Source: Formosa sp030427735
GTDB taxonomy: Bacteria > Bacteroidota > Bacteroidia > Flavobacteriales > Flavobacteriaceae
Reading direction: 5' to 3'
Length of the DNA: 64,000 nt
Assembly: GCF_051200825.1 (NCBI RefSeq)
Contig: NZ_CP195158.1
Location: forward strand, 868,001-932,000
In this document: positions 24,210 through 32,522 of the stretch, piece after piece
Numbering within the stretch: position 1 is the stretch's first letter
Layout of the letters: every line of letters starts with the position of its first letter
Translations under genes and position numbers: made by a program
Notes under the pieces: model-generated
What the model was told of the DNA's origin: nothing
The model's database searches: none
The model's input: only the letters and a program-made list of their open reading frames with translations

Positions 24210-25397
24210 ATGGCAAAGGCAACTTTTGATCGTTCCAAACCACACTTAAATATAGGTACTATTGGACACGTAGATCACGGTAAAACAACTTTAACAGCTG
24301 CTATTACTACAGTATTAGCTAACGCTGGTTTATCAGAATTGAGAAGTTTCGATTCTATCGATAACGCTCCAGAAGAAAAAGAAAGAGGTATTACTATTAA
24401 TACATCTCACGTTGAATATTCTACAGCTAACCGTCACTATGCTCACGTTGACTGTCCAGGTCACGCGGATTACGTAAAGAACATGGTAACTGGTGCTGCG
24501 CAAATGGATGGTGCTATCTTAGTAGTTGCTGCTACAGATGGTCCAATGCCACAAACTCGTGAACACATCTTATTAGGTCGTCAGGTAGGTATTCCTCGTA
24601 TCGTTGTTTTCTTAAACAAAGTTGATATGGTTGACGATGAAGAGCTTTTAGAATTAGTAGATATGGAAGTTAGAGATTTATTAAACTTCTATGAGTACGA
24701 TGGTGACAATGGACCTGTTGTATCTGGATCTGCTTTAGGAGCTTTAAATGGTGAGCAAAAATGGGTTGATACAGTAATGGAATTAATGGATGCTGTTGAT
24801 AACTGGATCGAATTACCAGAGCGTGATGTAGATAAGCCTTTCTTAATGCCTATCGAAGACGTATTCTCTATTACAGGTCGTGGTACAGTAGCAACTGGAC
24901 GTATCGAAACTGGTGTAGCTAACACAGGAGATGCTGTTGAAATTATCGGTATGGGTGCTGAGAAATTAACTTCTACTATTACTGGAGTTGAAATGTTCCG
25001 TAAAATATTAGATAGAGGTGAAGCTGGAGATAACGTTGGTATCTTATTAAGAGGTATCGATAAAGAACAAATCAAAAGAGGTATGGTAATTACTAAGCCT
25101 GGTTCTGTAACTCCACACGCTAAATTTAAGGCTGAGGTTTATATCCTTAAAAAAGAAGAAGGTGGACGTCACACTCCATTCCATAACAACTACCGTCCAC
25201 AGTTCTACGTACGTACAACTGACGTAACTGGAACTATCCAATTACCTGACGGAGTAGAAATGGTAATGCCTGGTGATAACTTAACTATTACTGTAGAATT
25301 ACTTAGCACTATTGCAATGAACGTTGGTTTACGTTTCGCAATCCGTGAAGGTGGTCGTACAGTAGGTGCTGGTCAGGTAACTGAAATTTTAGACTAA
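24210..25397 (+). CDS. tuf: Translation elongation factor EF-Tu
   Basis: GTPase that delivers aminoacyl-tRNA to the ribosomal A site. The 395-residue protein shows G1 GHVDHGKT (19-26), the switch region RGITI, DCPGH, NKVD and the SGSAL motif, then domains II and III with FLMPIEDVFSITGRGTVATGRIE. Length and sequence are those of housekeeping EF-Tu. The gene follows four tRNA genes in the order thrU-tyrU-glyT-thrT-tufB known from E. coli, and tRNA-Trp follows it before secE. Codons such as AAC and CAC look more favoured here than in the neighbours, as expected for a highly expressed gene. Confidence 0.98.
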   Translation: MAKATFDRSKPHLNIGTIGHVDHGKTTLTAAITTVLANAGLSELRSFDSIDNAPEEKERGITINTSHVEYSTANRHYAHVDCPGHADYVKNMVTGAAQMDGAILVVAATDGPMPQTREHILLGRQVGIPRIVVFLNKVDMVDDEELLELVDMEVRDLLNFYEYDGDNGPVVSGSALGALNGEQKWVDTVMELMDAVDNWIELPERDVDKPFLMPIEDVFSITGRGTVATGRIETGVANTGDAVEIIGMGAEKLTSTITGVEMFRKILDRGEAGDNVGILLRGIDKEQIKRGMVITKPGSVTPHAKFKAEVYILKKEEGGRHTPFHNNYRPQFYVRTTDVTGTIQLPDGVEMVMPGDNLTITVELLSTIAMNVGLRFAIREGGRTVGAGQVTEILD

Positions 25398-25414
25398 TTA
25401 AAGTTTAATAAATA

Positions 25415-25454
25415 AAAGGTTAAGGTATTTCAATAACGAAATGCCTTAACTTTT
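25415..25454 (+). terminator. Stable hairpin between tuf and tRNA-Trp
   Basis: About 16 paired bases (25415-25431 with 25438-25454, one bulge and a G-U pair, 6-nt loop) then only a short T run. It could be a partial terminator or a processing site separating tuf mRNA from tRNA-Trp. Confidence 0.55.
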
Positions 25455-25458
25455 ACTT

Positions 25459-25531
25459 ACGGGTTTAGCTCAGTTGGTAGAGCACTGGTCTCCAAAACCA
25501 GGTGTCGGGAGTTCGAGTCTCTCAACCCGTG
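25459..25531 (+). tRNA. trpT: tRNA-Trp (anticodon CCA)
   Basis: 73-nt cloverleaf with acceptor ACGGGTT/AACCCGT, discriminator G and anticodon CCA in loop CTCCAAA. Its place between tuf and secE is common in bacteria. Confidence 0.95.
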
Positions 25532-25550
25532 CTAATAAAGTATTTAAATA

Positions 25551-25745
25551 ATGGCTGGATTTGTAAATTACGTAAAAGAATCATTCGAAGAGCTAAAGCA
25601 TAATGTAACTTGGCCAACAATGGCAGAGGCGCAAAGCTTAACTATTTTAGTAGCTGTATTCTCTACATTATTCTCTTTAGCAATATGGGGAGTAGATACA
25701 GTATTCAGCAAAGTCATATCATTTTACTTTCACTTGATAAACTAA
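25551..25745 (+). CDS. secE: Preprotein translocase subunit SecE
   Basis: Small SecE subunit (64 residues) of the SecYEG export channel, with the conserved amphipathic segment FVKESFEELKH-like (VKESFEELKHNVTWPTMAEA, about 8-27) before a single transmembrane helix (about 30-52). It sits at the classic position before nusG, 19 bases after tRNA-Trp. The single-helix form is typical outside the enterobacteria. Confidence 0.95.
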   Translation: MAGFVNYVKESFEELKHNVTWPTMAEAQSLTILVAVFSTLFSLAIWGVDTVFSKVISFYFHLIN

Positions 25746-25762
25746 AAAATAAAACAAATTTT

Positions 25763-26317
25763 ATGTCTGAAGGGAATGCGAAAAAGTGGTATGTTGTTAG
25801 AGCTGTAAGTGGTCAGGAAAATAAGATTAAAGCCTATATCGAGAATGAAATTGCTCGTTTAGGGCTTCAAGATTATGTAGATCAAGTACTTGTTCCTACA
25901 GAAAAAGTAATACAAATCCGTAATGGAAAAAAAATAAGTAAAGAGAAAGTTTATTTTCCAGGATACATTATGGTACAAGCCAATTTAAGTGGCGAAATAC
26001 CACATATTATTAGATCTGTAACCAATGTTATTGGGTTTTTAGGAGAAACAAAAGGTGGAGATCCTGTGCCATTAAGACAGTCTGAAGTAAACAGAATGTT
26101 AGGTAAAGTTGATGAGTTAACTGTAGAAACAGAAAAGAACGTAGCTATACCTTATACTATTGGCGAAACAGTAAAAGTTATCGATGGACCATTCAACGGT
26201 TTTGATGGTACCATAGAAAAGATAAATGAAGAAAAGCGTAAGCTAGAAGTTATGGTGAAGATTTTTGGAAGAAAAACACCTTTAGAACTAAGCTATATGC
26301 AGGTAGAAAAAGTATAA
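25763..26317 (+). CDS. nusG: Transcription termination/antitermination factor NusG
   Basis: NusG (184 residues) binds RNA polymerase and couples it to Rho and the ribosome. N-terminal NGN domain (KKWYVVRAVSGQENKIKAYIENE, KVYFPGYIMV, RSVTNVIGFLG) and C-terminal KOW domain (ETVKVIDGPFNGFDGTIEKI) are both complete. I place the start at 25763 (MSEGNAKKWY). A longer reading from 25610 would overlap secE and is not part of the family. The gene follows secE by 17 bases. Confidence 0.95.
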   Translation: MSEGNAKKWYVVRAVSGQENKIKAYIENEIARLGLQDYVDQVLVPTEKVIQIRNGKKISKEKVYFPGYIMVQANLSGEIPHIIRSVTNVIGFLGETKGGDPVPLRQSEVNRMLGKVDELTVETEKNVAIPYTIGETVKVIDGPFNGFDGTIEKINEEKRKLEVMVKIFGRKTPLELSYMQVEKV

Positions 26318-26336
26318 TAATTGTTACAACTATACC

Positions 26337-26372
26337 GATGTGTAATACCGCTTCCAACAGTATAAGCGCATC
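26337..26372 (+). promoter_or_regulatory. Possible L1-binding leader structure before rplK
   Basis: Five pairs (GATGT with GCATC, one G-U) and four pairs (GCTT with AAGC) are separated by an eight-base bulge on the 5' side. Helix, asymmetric bulge and helix is the general shape of L1 sites on 23S rRNA and on rplKA mRNA. It ends 18 bases before the rplK start. Confidence 0.4.
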
Positions 26373-26390
26373 ACAATTAAATTATTAAAA

Positions 26391-26828
26391 ATGGCAAAAG
26401 AATTAGGTAAAGTAGTTAAGTTACAAGTTCGGGGAGGTGCAGCGAATCCGTCGCCACCGGTTGGACCCGCTTTAGGAGCTGCAGGTGTTAATATCATGGA
26501 GTTCTGTAAGCAATTCAATGCTAGAACGCAAGATAAGGCCGGTAAAGTATTACCAGTTGTAATTTCTGTTTACAAAGACAAATCATTCGACTTTGTAATC
26601 AAAACACCACCAGCAGCAGTACAATTATTAGAAGCGGCCAAGGTGAAAAAAGGTTCAGGCGAACCAAACCGAAAAAAAGTAGCTAAAGTTTCTTGGGACC
26701 AAATTAAAACCATCGCAGAAGATAAAATGCAAGACTTAAATGCATTTACATTAGAATCTGCTATGAAAATGATTGTAGGTACCGCAAGGTCTATGGGAAT
26801 TACCGTAACCGGAAACGCGCCAAATTAA
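26391..26828 (+). CDS. rplK: 50S ribosomal protein L11
   Basis: bL11-family protein (uL11, 145 residues) of the GTPase-associated centre, needed for RelA-type stringent response signalling. Features are the N-terminal proline-rich helix (ANPSPPVGPALGAAGVNIMEF, about 20-40) and the C-terminal RNA-binding domain ending VRSMGI-like TARSMGITVTGNAPN. It is preceded by a leader with a possible L1 site and followed by rplA after 20 bases. Confidence 0.97.
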   Translation: MAKELGKVVKLQVRGGAANPSPPVGPALGAAGVNIMEFCKQFNARTQDKAGKVLPVVISVYKDKSFDFVIKTPPAAVQLLEAAKVKKGSGEPNRKKVAKVSWDQIKTIAEDKMQDLNAFTLESAMKMIVGTARSMGITVTGNAPN

Positions 26829-26848
26829 TCTAGAAAAAGACATTTAAA

Positions 26849-27538
26849 ATGGCAAGATTAACAAAAAAGCAAAAAGAAGCTTTAGCAAAAATAGAAAAAG
26901 GAAAACTTTATTCTATTACTGAAGCATCAGCATTAGTAAAAGATATCACAAATACAAAGTTTGATGCATCTGTAGATATCGCTGTTCGTTTAGGAGTAGA
27001 TCCTAGAAAAGCAAACCAAATGGTTAGAGGTGTAGTATCTCTTCCTCATGGTACAGGTAAAGATGTAAAAGTTTTAGCATTAGTAACTCCAGATAAAGAA
27101 GCAGAAGCTAAAGAAGCTGGAGCAGATTATGTTGGTTTAGACGAGTATCTTGATAAAATTAAGAGCGGATGGACAGATGTAGACGTAATCATTACTATGC
27201 CTGCTGTAATGGGTAAATTAGGGCCATTAGGACGTATTTTAGGGCCTAGAGGTTTAATGCCTAACCCAAAAACAGGTACAGTAACTATGGATGTAGCAAA
27301 AGCAGTAACTGAAGTAAAAGCTGGTAAAATCGACTTTAAAGTAGATAAAACTGGTATAGTACATGCAGCTATTGGTAAAGCATCTTTTAGTGCAGACAAA
27401 ATTGCAGGAAACGCAAACGAATTAATACAAACGCTAATAAAATTAAAGCCAACTGCAGCAAAAGGAACTTATGTTAAGAGCATTTTCTTATCTAGTACCA
27501 TGAGCCCTAGTGTTGCTGTTGACCCAAAAGTTGGTTAA
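26849..27538 (+). CDS. rplA: 50S ribosomal protein L1
   Basis: uL1 (229 residues), binding the 23S stalk that moves with the E-site tRNA, and in many bacteria repressing its own operon. The family signatures VDIAVRLGVDPRKANQMVRG, PKTGTVT and LGPRGLMPNPK-type (RILGPRGLMPNPKTG, about 130-144) are clear. It is the second gene of the rplKA pair, so autoregulation through the leader before rplK is plausible but unproved here. rplJ begins 19 bases later, too close for a separate L10 leader. Confidence 0.97.
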   Translation: MARLTKKQKEALAKIEKGKLYSITEASALVKDITNTKFDASVDIAVRLGVDPRKANQMVRGVVSLPHGTGKDVKVLALVTPDKEAEAKEAGADYVGLDEYLDKIKSGWTDVDVIITMPAVMGKLGPLGRILGPRGLMPNPKTGTVTMDVAKAVTEVKAGKIDFKVDKTGIVHAAIGKASFSADKIAGNANELIQTLIKLKPTAAKGTYVKSIFLSSTMSPSVAVDPKVG

Positions 27539-27557
27539 TTAGTTAAAAACTTTTATT

Positions 27558-28079
27558 ATGACAAGAGAAGAAAAATCACAAGTAATTGAAGACTTAACTG
27601 CACAATTAGCCGATAATGCAAATATCTACATCGCAGATATTTCAGGTCTAAACGCTGGGTTAACTTCAGACTTACGTCGCGCTTGTTTTAAAGCAAATAT
27701 TAAATTAGCGATCGTTAAAAATACATTACTAGAAAAAGCAATGGAAGCTTCAGATAAAGATTTTGGAGATTTACCATCGGTTTTAAAAGGTAACACTTCT
27801 GTAATGTATGCTGAGGCAGGTAATGCTCCAGCCAAAGTAATTAAAGCTTTTAGAAAAAAATCAGAAAAGCCTTTATTAAAAGGTGCATTTATTGAAGAAG
27901 CAATTTACATTGGAGACGATCAATTAGATACTTTAGTAGATATCAAATCTCGTGAAGAGTTAATTGGAGATATCATTGGATTGTTACAATCGCCTGCTAA
28001 GAATGTTGTATCTGCACTTCAATCAAGTGGAAATACATTAACAGGTATCTTAAAAACATTATCTCAAAAAGAGGGATAA
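27558..28079 (+). CDS. rplJ: 50S ribosomal protein L10
   Basis: uL10 (173 residues), the base of the L7/L12 stalk. N-terminal globular domain (about 1-130, DISGLNAGLTSDLRRACF, VKNTLLEKAM, LKGNTSVMY) and C-terminal helical segment that holds the L12 dimers (about 135-173, SPAKNVVSALQSSGNTLTGILKTL). It is only 19 bases from rplA, leaving no room for the L10 leader structure described in other phyla. Confidence 0.97.
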   Translation: MTREEKSQVIEDLTAQLADNANIYIADISGLNAGLTSDLRRACFKANIKLAIVKNTLLEKAMEASDKDFGDLPSVLKGNTSVMYAEAGNAPAKVIKAFRKKSEKPLLKGAFIEEAIYIGDDQLDTLVDIKSREELIGDIIGLLQSPAKNVVSALQSSGNTLTGILKTLSQKEG

Positions 28080-28142
28080 TATAAAAAGTACGCACTTTTA
28101 CACAATTATATTAAATTAAAAAAATCATTAAAACGATAGAAA

Positions 28143-28517
28143 ATGGCAGATTTAAAAGATTTCGCAGAACAATTAGTTAACTTAACAGTAAAAGAAGTAA
28201 ATGAGTTAGCTACTATATTAAAAGAAGAATATGGTATCGAGCCTGCTGCTGCTGCTGTAGCTGTAGCTGCTGGACCTGCTGCTGGTGGTGAAGCCGCTGA
28301 AGAGCAAACAGAATTCGACGTAATCCTTAAAGCCGCTGGTGGTTCTAAACTAGCAGTAGTAAAATTAGTTAAAGAATTAACTGGATTAGGATTAAAAGAA
28401 GCTAAAGAATTAGTTGATGGTGCACCTAGCGCAATTAAAGAAGGTGTTTCTAAAGACGAAGCTGAAGGTTTAAAATCTTCTTTAGAAGAGGCTGGAGCAG
28501 AGGTTGAGCTTAAGTAA
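28143..28517 (+). CDS. rplL: 50S ribosomal protein L7/L12
   Basis: bL12 (124 residues), the flexible stalk protein that recruits translational GTPases. N-terminal dimerisation domain (1-35), an alanine-rich hinge (around 36-55) and the C-terminal domain with FDVILKAAGGSKLAVVKLVKELTGLGLKEAKELVDGAP. It is separated from rpoB by 123 bp containing a large hairpin. Confidence 0.97.
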   Translation: MADLKDFAEQLVNLTVKEVNELATILKEEYGIEPAAAAVAVAAGPAAGGEAAEEQTEFDVILKAAGGSKLAVVKLVKELTGLGLKEAKELVDGAPSAIKEGVSKDEAEGLKSSLEEAGAEVELK

Positions 28518-28540
28518 GCTTAGCTACCAAACAATACAAA

Positions 28541-28576
28541 GGTTTAGGTCTAGAGTGGTACTCTAAGACCTAAACC
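28541..28576 (+). promoter_or_regulatory. Large hairpin in the rplL-rpoB intergenic region
   Basis: Sixteen paired bases: 28541-28550 with 28567-28576, and 28551-28556 with 28560-28565, with one bulged A and a 3-base loop. Only four Ts follow, so it looks more like a processing or attenuation site than a strong terminator. Confidence 0.7.
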
Positions 28577-28640
28577 ATTTTGCGTATATATTAGTAAGAT
28601 ACGCTGTCATTATTATTTTTAATCAAAATTTCGTCCATTG

Positions 28641-31600
28641 ATGTTAGTAACACAAGCTGAAAGATTAAATTTCTCGTCTATTGTCAATAGAACAGAATAT
28701 CCAGATTTCTTGGATATTCAGATTAAGTCCTTCCAGGATTTTTTCCAGTTAGAAACTAAATCTGAAGAAAGAGGTAATGAAGGGTTATACAATACCTTCA
28801 TGGAAAATTTCCCAATTACAGACACCCGTAATCAATTTGTTTTAGAATTTTTAGATTACTTCATTGATCCACCAAGATACTCTATCGAAGAATGTATTGA
28901 AAGAGGACTTACTTACAGCGTTCCGCTTAAAGCAAGGTTAAAATTATACTGTACAGATCCTGAACATGAGGATTTCGAGACCATTGTTCAAGATGTGTAT
29001 TTAGGAACTATACCTTATATGACGCCTAGTGGTACGTTTTGCATTAATGGTGCAGAACGCGTTGTGGTTTCTCAGTTACACCGTTCTCCAGGAGTTTTCT
29101 TTGGTCAATCATTCCATGCTAATGGGACAAAATTATACTCTGCTAGAGTTATTCCATTTAAAGGATCTTGGATTGAATTCGCTACAGACATTAACAGTGT
29201 AATGTATGCGTATATCGATCGTAAGAAAAAATTACCAGTAACTACTTTGTTTAGAGCCATAGGTTTTGAACGTGATAAAGATATATTAGAAATTTTTGAT
29301 TTAGCTGAAGAAGTTAAAGTATCGAAATCTGGTTTAAAAAAATATCAAGGACGTAAACTTGCTGCACGTGTACTTAACACATGGCACGAAGATTTCGTAG
29401 ACGAAGATACAGGAGAAGTTGTATCTATCGAGCGTAATGAAATTGTATTAGATCGTGATACCGTTTTAGATAAAGATAATATTGAAGAAATTCTTGAAGC
29501 GAATGTTAAAACAGTGCTTTTACATAAAGAAACTGCGCAACAAGGTGATTATGCCATTATTCACAACACGCTTCAAAAAGACCCTACAAACTCCGAAAAA
29601 GAGGCTGTAGAGCACATCTATCGTCAATTACGTAATGCTGAACCACCAGACGAAGAAACCGCAAGAGGAATTATAGATAAATTATTCTTCTCGGATCAAC
29701 GTTACTCTTTAGGTGAAGTAGGACGTTACAGAATGAATAAAAAATTAGGTCTTGATATTGGTATGGATAAGCAAGTGCTTACCAAAGAAGATATCATTAC
29801 CATTATAAAATATTTAATCGAGCTTATTAACTCTAAAGCAGAGATTGATGATATCGATCACTTATCTAACCGTCGTGTACGTACTGTAGGTGAACAGTTA
29901 TCTCAACAGTTCGGAGTTGGTTTAGCCCGTATGGCACGTACTATTCGCGAGCGTATGAACGTTCGTGATAACGAGGTGTTTACACCAATCGATTTGATTA
30001 ACGCGAAAACTTTATCGTCTGTAATTAACTCGTTCTTTGGTACAAACCAGTTATCTCAGTTCATGGATCAAACCAATCCATTAGCAGAGATTACACACAA
30101 GCGTCGTTTATCGGCTCTTGGTCCAGGTGGTCTTTCTCGTGAAAGAGCAGGTTTCGAGGTTCGTGACGTTCACTATACGCATTATGGTCGTCTTTGTCCT
30201 ATTGAAACACCTGAAGGTCCAAACATTGGTTTAATTTCATCGTTATCTGTATACGCTAAGGTTAATTCTATGGGATTCATAGAAACGCCTTACCGTCCAG
30301 TTGTAGATGGTGCTGTAGATATTAAAAATCCACCTGTGTATTTAAGTGCAGAGGAGGAAGAAGAAAAACTAATTGCTCAGGCTACGGTTAAAATAGATGA
30401 TGAAGGCAATATTTTACACGATAAAGTAATTGCTAGAATGGAGGGAGATTTCCCAGTAATCGAGCCAACAGCCATTCATTATACCGATGTAGCACCAAAC
30501 CAAATTTCGTCTATCTCGGCATCTTTAATTCCGTTCTTAGAGCATGATGATGCGAACCGTGCATTGATGGGATCTAACATGATGCGTCAGGCAGTACCTT
30601 TATTAAGAGCGCAAGCACCTATTGTAGGAACTGGTTTAGAACGTCAGGTTGCTAAAGATTCTCGTGTATTGATAAATGCAGAACGCGACGGAATAGTAGA
30701 ATATGTTGATGCTAACGAAGTTGTAATCCGTTACGATCGTACCGAAGATGAAGCTGCGGTAAGTTTTGATAGCGATACTAAAACATATCCGTTAGTAAAA
30801 TTCAGAAAAACAAACCAAGGTACTTCTATCAACTTAAAACCTATCGTTCGTAAAGGCGATAAGGTTCAAAAAGGTCAAGTACTTTGTCAAGGTTATGCCA
30901 CAGAGAATGGCGAATTGGCACTTGGTAGAAACATGAAAGTAGCCTTCATGCCTTGGAAAGGGTATAACTTCGAGGATGCGATTGTGATTTCTGAAAAGGT
31001 AGTACGTGAAGATATCTTTACTTCTATCCATATCGATGAGTATTCTTTAGAAGTGAGAGATACCAAGTTAGGTAACGAAGAGTTAACTAACGATATTCCT
31101 AACGTATCTGAAGAAGCTACTAAAGATTTAGATGAAAACGGAATGATTCGCGTTGGTGCAGAAGTAAAACCTGGCGATATTCTTATTGGTAAAATTACAC
31201 CTAAAGGAGAAAGCGATCCTACTCCAGAAGAGAAATTATTACGCGCCATCTTTGGTGATAAAGCGGGCGATGTAAAAGATGCTTCATTAAAAGCGTCTCC
31301 ATCTTTAAACGGTGTAGTTATCGACAAGAAATTATTTGCTCGTGCGGTTAAAGATAAACGCAAAAGAGCAAAAGATAAAGAAGATATAACACAATTAGAA
31401 GGTATTTATTATGCGAAATTCGAAGACTTAAAAACCATCTTAATCGATAAATTATTTGCTTTAGTTGGTGGTAAAACAGCTCAAGGTATTTATAATGATT
31501 TAGGCGAAGAAGTATTACCAAAAGGTAAGAAATATACCCTAAAAATGTTAAATGCTGTAGAAGATTATACGCACTTAACATCTGGTGTGTGGACTACCGA

Positions 31601-32453
31601 CGAGCACACTAATAAATTAGTTGCAGATTTAATTCATAACTACAAAATTAAGGAAAACGACTTACAAGGTTCTTTACGTCGTGAGAAGTTTACCATTTCT
31701 GTAGGAGATGAATTACCTTCTGGAATTATAAAATTAGCTAAAGTTTACATCGCTAAGAAACGTAAACTTAAAGTAGGAGATAAAATGGCAGGGCGTCACG
31801 GTAACAAAGGTATTGTTGCACGTATTGTACGTCAGGAAGATATGCCATTCTTAGAAGATGGAACACCTGTAGATATCGTATTAAATCCACTTGGGGTACC
31901 ATCACGTATGAACATTGGTCAGATTTACGAAACTGTATTAGGTTGGGCTGGTCAAAAATTAGGACGTACGTATGCGACTCCTATTTTTGATGGTGCTACA
32001 ATCGATCAAATTAACGAATTAACAGACGAAGCTGGAATTCCAAGATATGGTCATACCCATCTTTACGATGGTGGTACAGGAGATCGTTTCGACCAGCCTG
32101 CAACTGTTGGAGTTATCTATATGTTAAAATTAGGACATATGGTTGATGACAAAATGCACGCACGTTCTATTGGACCTTACTCTTTAATTACACAACAACC
32201 ATTAGGTGGTAAAGCACAATTTGGTGGTCAGCGTTTTGGAGAGATGGAAGTTTGGGCGCTTGAAGCATACGGTGCTTCGGCAACCCTAAGAGAAATACTG
32301 ACAGTGAAATCTGATGACGTTATTGGTAGAGCTAAAACTTACGAGTCTATCGTTAAGGGCGAGCAAATGCCAGAACCAGGCTTACCAGAATCTTTCAACG
32401 TATTAATGCACGAATTGAAAGGTTTAGGTCTAGACATTAGATTAGAGGAATAA
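28641..32453 (+). CDS. rpoB: DNA-directed RNA polymerase subunit beta
   Basis: Beta subunit, 1270 residues from the ATG at 28641 (a TTG three bases earlier is not needed). Complete and close to Flavobacterium RpoB from start (MLVTQAERLNFSS) to end (HELKGLGLDIRLEE). The rifampicin pocket reads FMDQTNPLAEITHKRRLSALG, with Asp, His and Ser at the positions equal to E. coli 516, 526 and 531, so a normal sensitive-type site. Other landmarks are GDKMAGRHGNKG and the ribosomal-operon-like position between rplL and rpoC. It forms the catalytic centre with RpoC. Confidence 0.99.
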   Translation: MLVTQAERLNFSSIVNRTEYPDFLDIQIKSFQDFFQLETKSEERGNEGLYNTFMENFPITDTRNQFVLEFLDYFIDPPRYSIEECIERGLTYSVPLKARLKLYCTDPEHEDFETIVQDVYLGTIPYMTPSGTFCINGAERVVVSQLHRSPGVFFGQSFHANGTKLYSARVIPFKGSWIEFATDINSVMYAYIDRKKKLPVTTLFRAIGFERDKDILEIFDLAEEVKVSKSGLKKYQGRKLAARVLNTWHEDFVDEDTGEVVSIERNEIVLDRDTVLDKDNIEEILEANVKTVLLHKETAQQGDYAIIHNTLQKDPTNSEKEAVEHIYRQLRNAEPPDEETARGIIDKLFFSDQRYSLGEVGRYRMNKKLGLDIGMDKQVLTKEDIITIIKYLIELINSKAEIDDIDHLSNRRVRTVGEQLSQQFGVGLARMARTIRERMNVRDNEVFTPIDLINAKTLSSVINSFFGTNQLSQFMDQTNPLAEITHKRRLSALGPGGLSRERAGFEVRDVHYTHYGRLCPIETPEGPNIGLISSLSVYAKVNSMGFIETPYRPVVDGAVDIKNPPVYLSAEEEEEKLIAQATVKIDDEGNILHDKVIARMEGDFPVIEPTAIHYTDVAPNQISSISASLIPFLEHDDANRALMGSNMMRQAVPLLRAQAPIVGTGLERQVAKDSRVLINAERDGIVEYVDANEVVIRYDRTEDEAAVSFDSDTKTYPLVKFRKTNQGTSINLKPIVRKGDKVQKGQVLCQGYATENGELALGRNMKVAFMPWKGYNFEDAIVISEKVVREDIFTSIHIDEYSLEVRDTKLGNEELTNDIPNVSEEATKDLDENGMIRVGAEVKPGDILIGKITPKGESDPTPEEKLLRAIFGDKAGDVKDASLKASPSLNGVVIDKKLFARAVKDKRKRAKDKEDITQLEGIYYAKFEDLKTILIDKLFALVGGKTAQGIYNDLGEEVLPKGKKYTLKMLNAVEDYTHLTSGVWTTDEHTNKLVADLIHNYKIKENDLQGSLRREKFTISVGDELPSGIIKLAKVYIAKKRKLKVGDKMAGRHGNKGIVARIVRQEDMPFLEDGTPVDIVLNPLGVPSRMNIGQIYETVLGWAGQKLGRTYATPIFDGATIDQINELTDEAGIPRYGHTHLYDGGTGDRFDQPATVGVIYMLKLGHMVDDKMHARSIGPYSLITQQPLGGKAQFGGQRFGEMEVWALEAYGASATLREILTVKSDDVIGRAKTYESIVKGEQMPEPGLPESFNVLMHELKGLGLDIRLEE

Positions 32454-32459
32454 TATATT

Positions 32460-32487
32460 GTTCATCGGGTTATTTAACCCGATGGAC
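32460..32487 (+). promoter_or_regulatory. Hairpin in the rpoB-rpoC intergenic region
   Basis: Twelve-base-pair stem (32460-32471 with 32476-32487, one G-U pair) with an ATTT loop and no T run. It lies 35 bp upstream of the rpoC start and is likely an RNA stability or processing element. Confidence 0.7.
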
Positions 32488-32522
32488 TAAAGTTTACAAA
32501 TAATTCGATATCACCATATATT

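Noticed and set aside
25610..25762. Longer N-terminus of nusG
   Set aside because: It overlaps secE in another frame and is not part of NusG; MSEGNAKKWY at 25763 is the family start.
27539..27557. L10-type leader before rplJ
   Set aside because: Only 19 bases separate rplA and rplJ, too few for the known structure.
30834..31581. Minus-strand ORFs inside rpoB (65, 156 and 77 residues)
   Set aside because: They lie entirely within the conserved rpoB frame and have no recognizable family.
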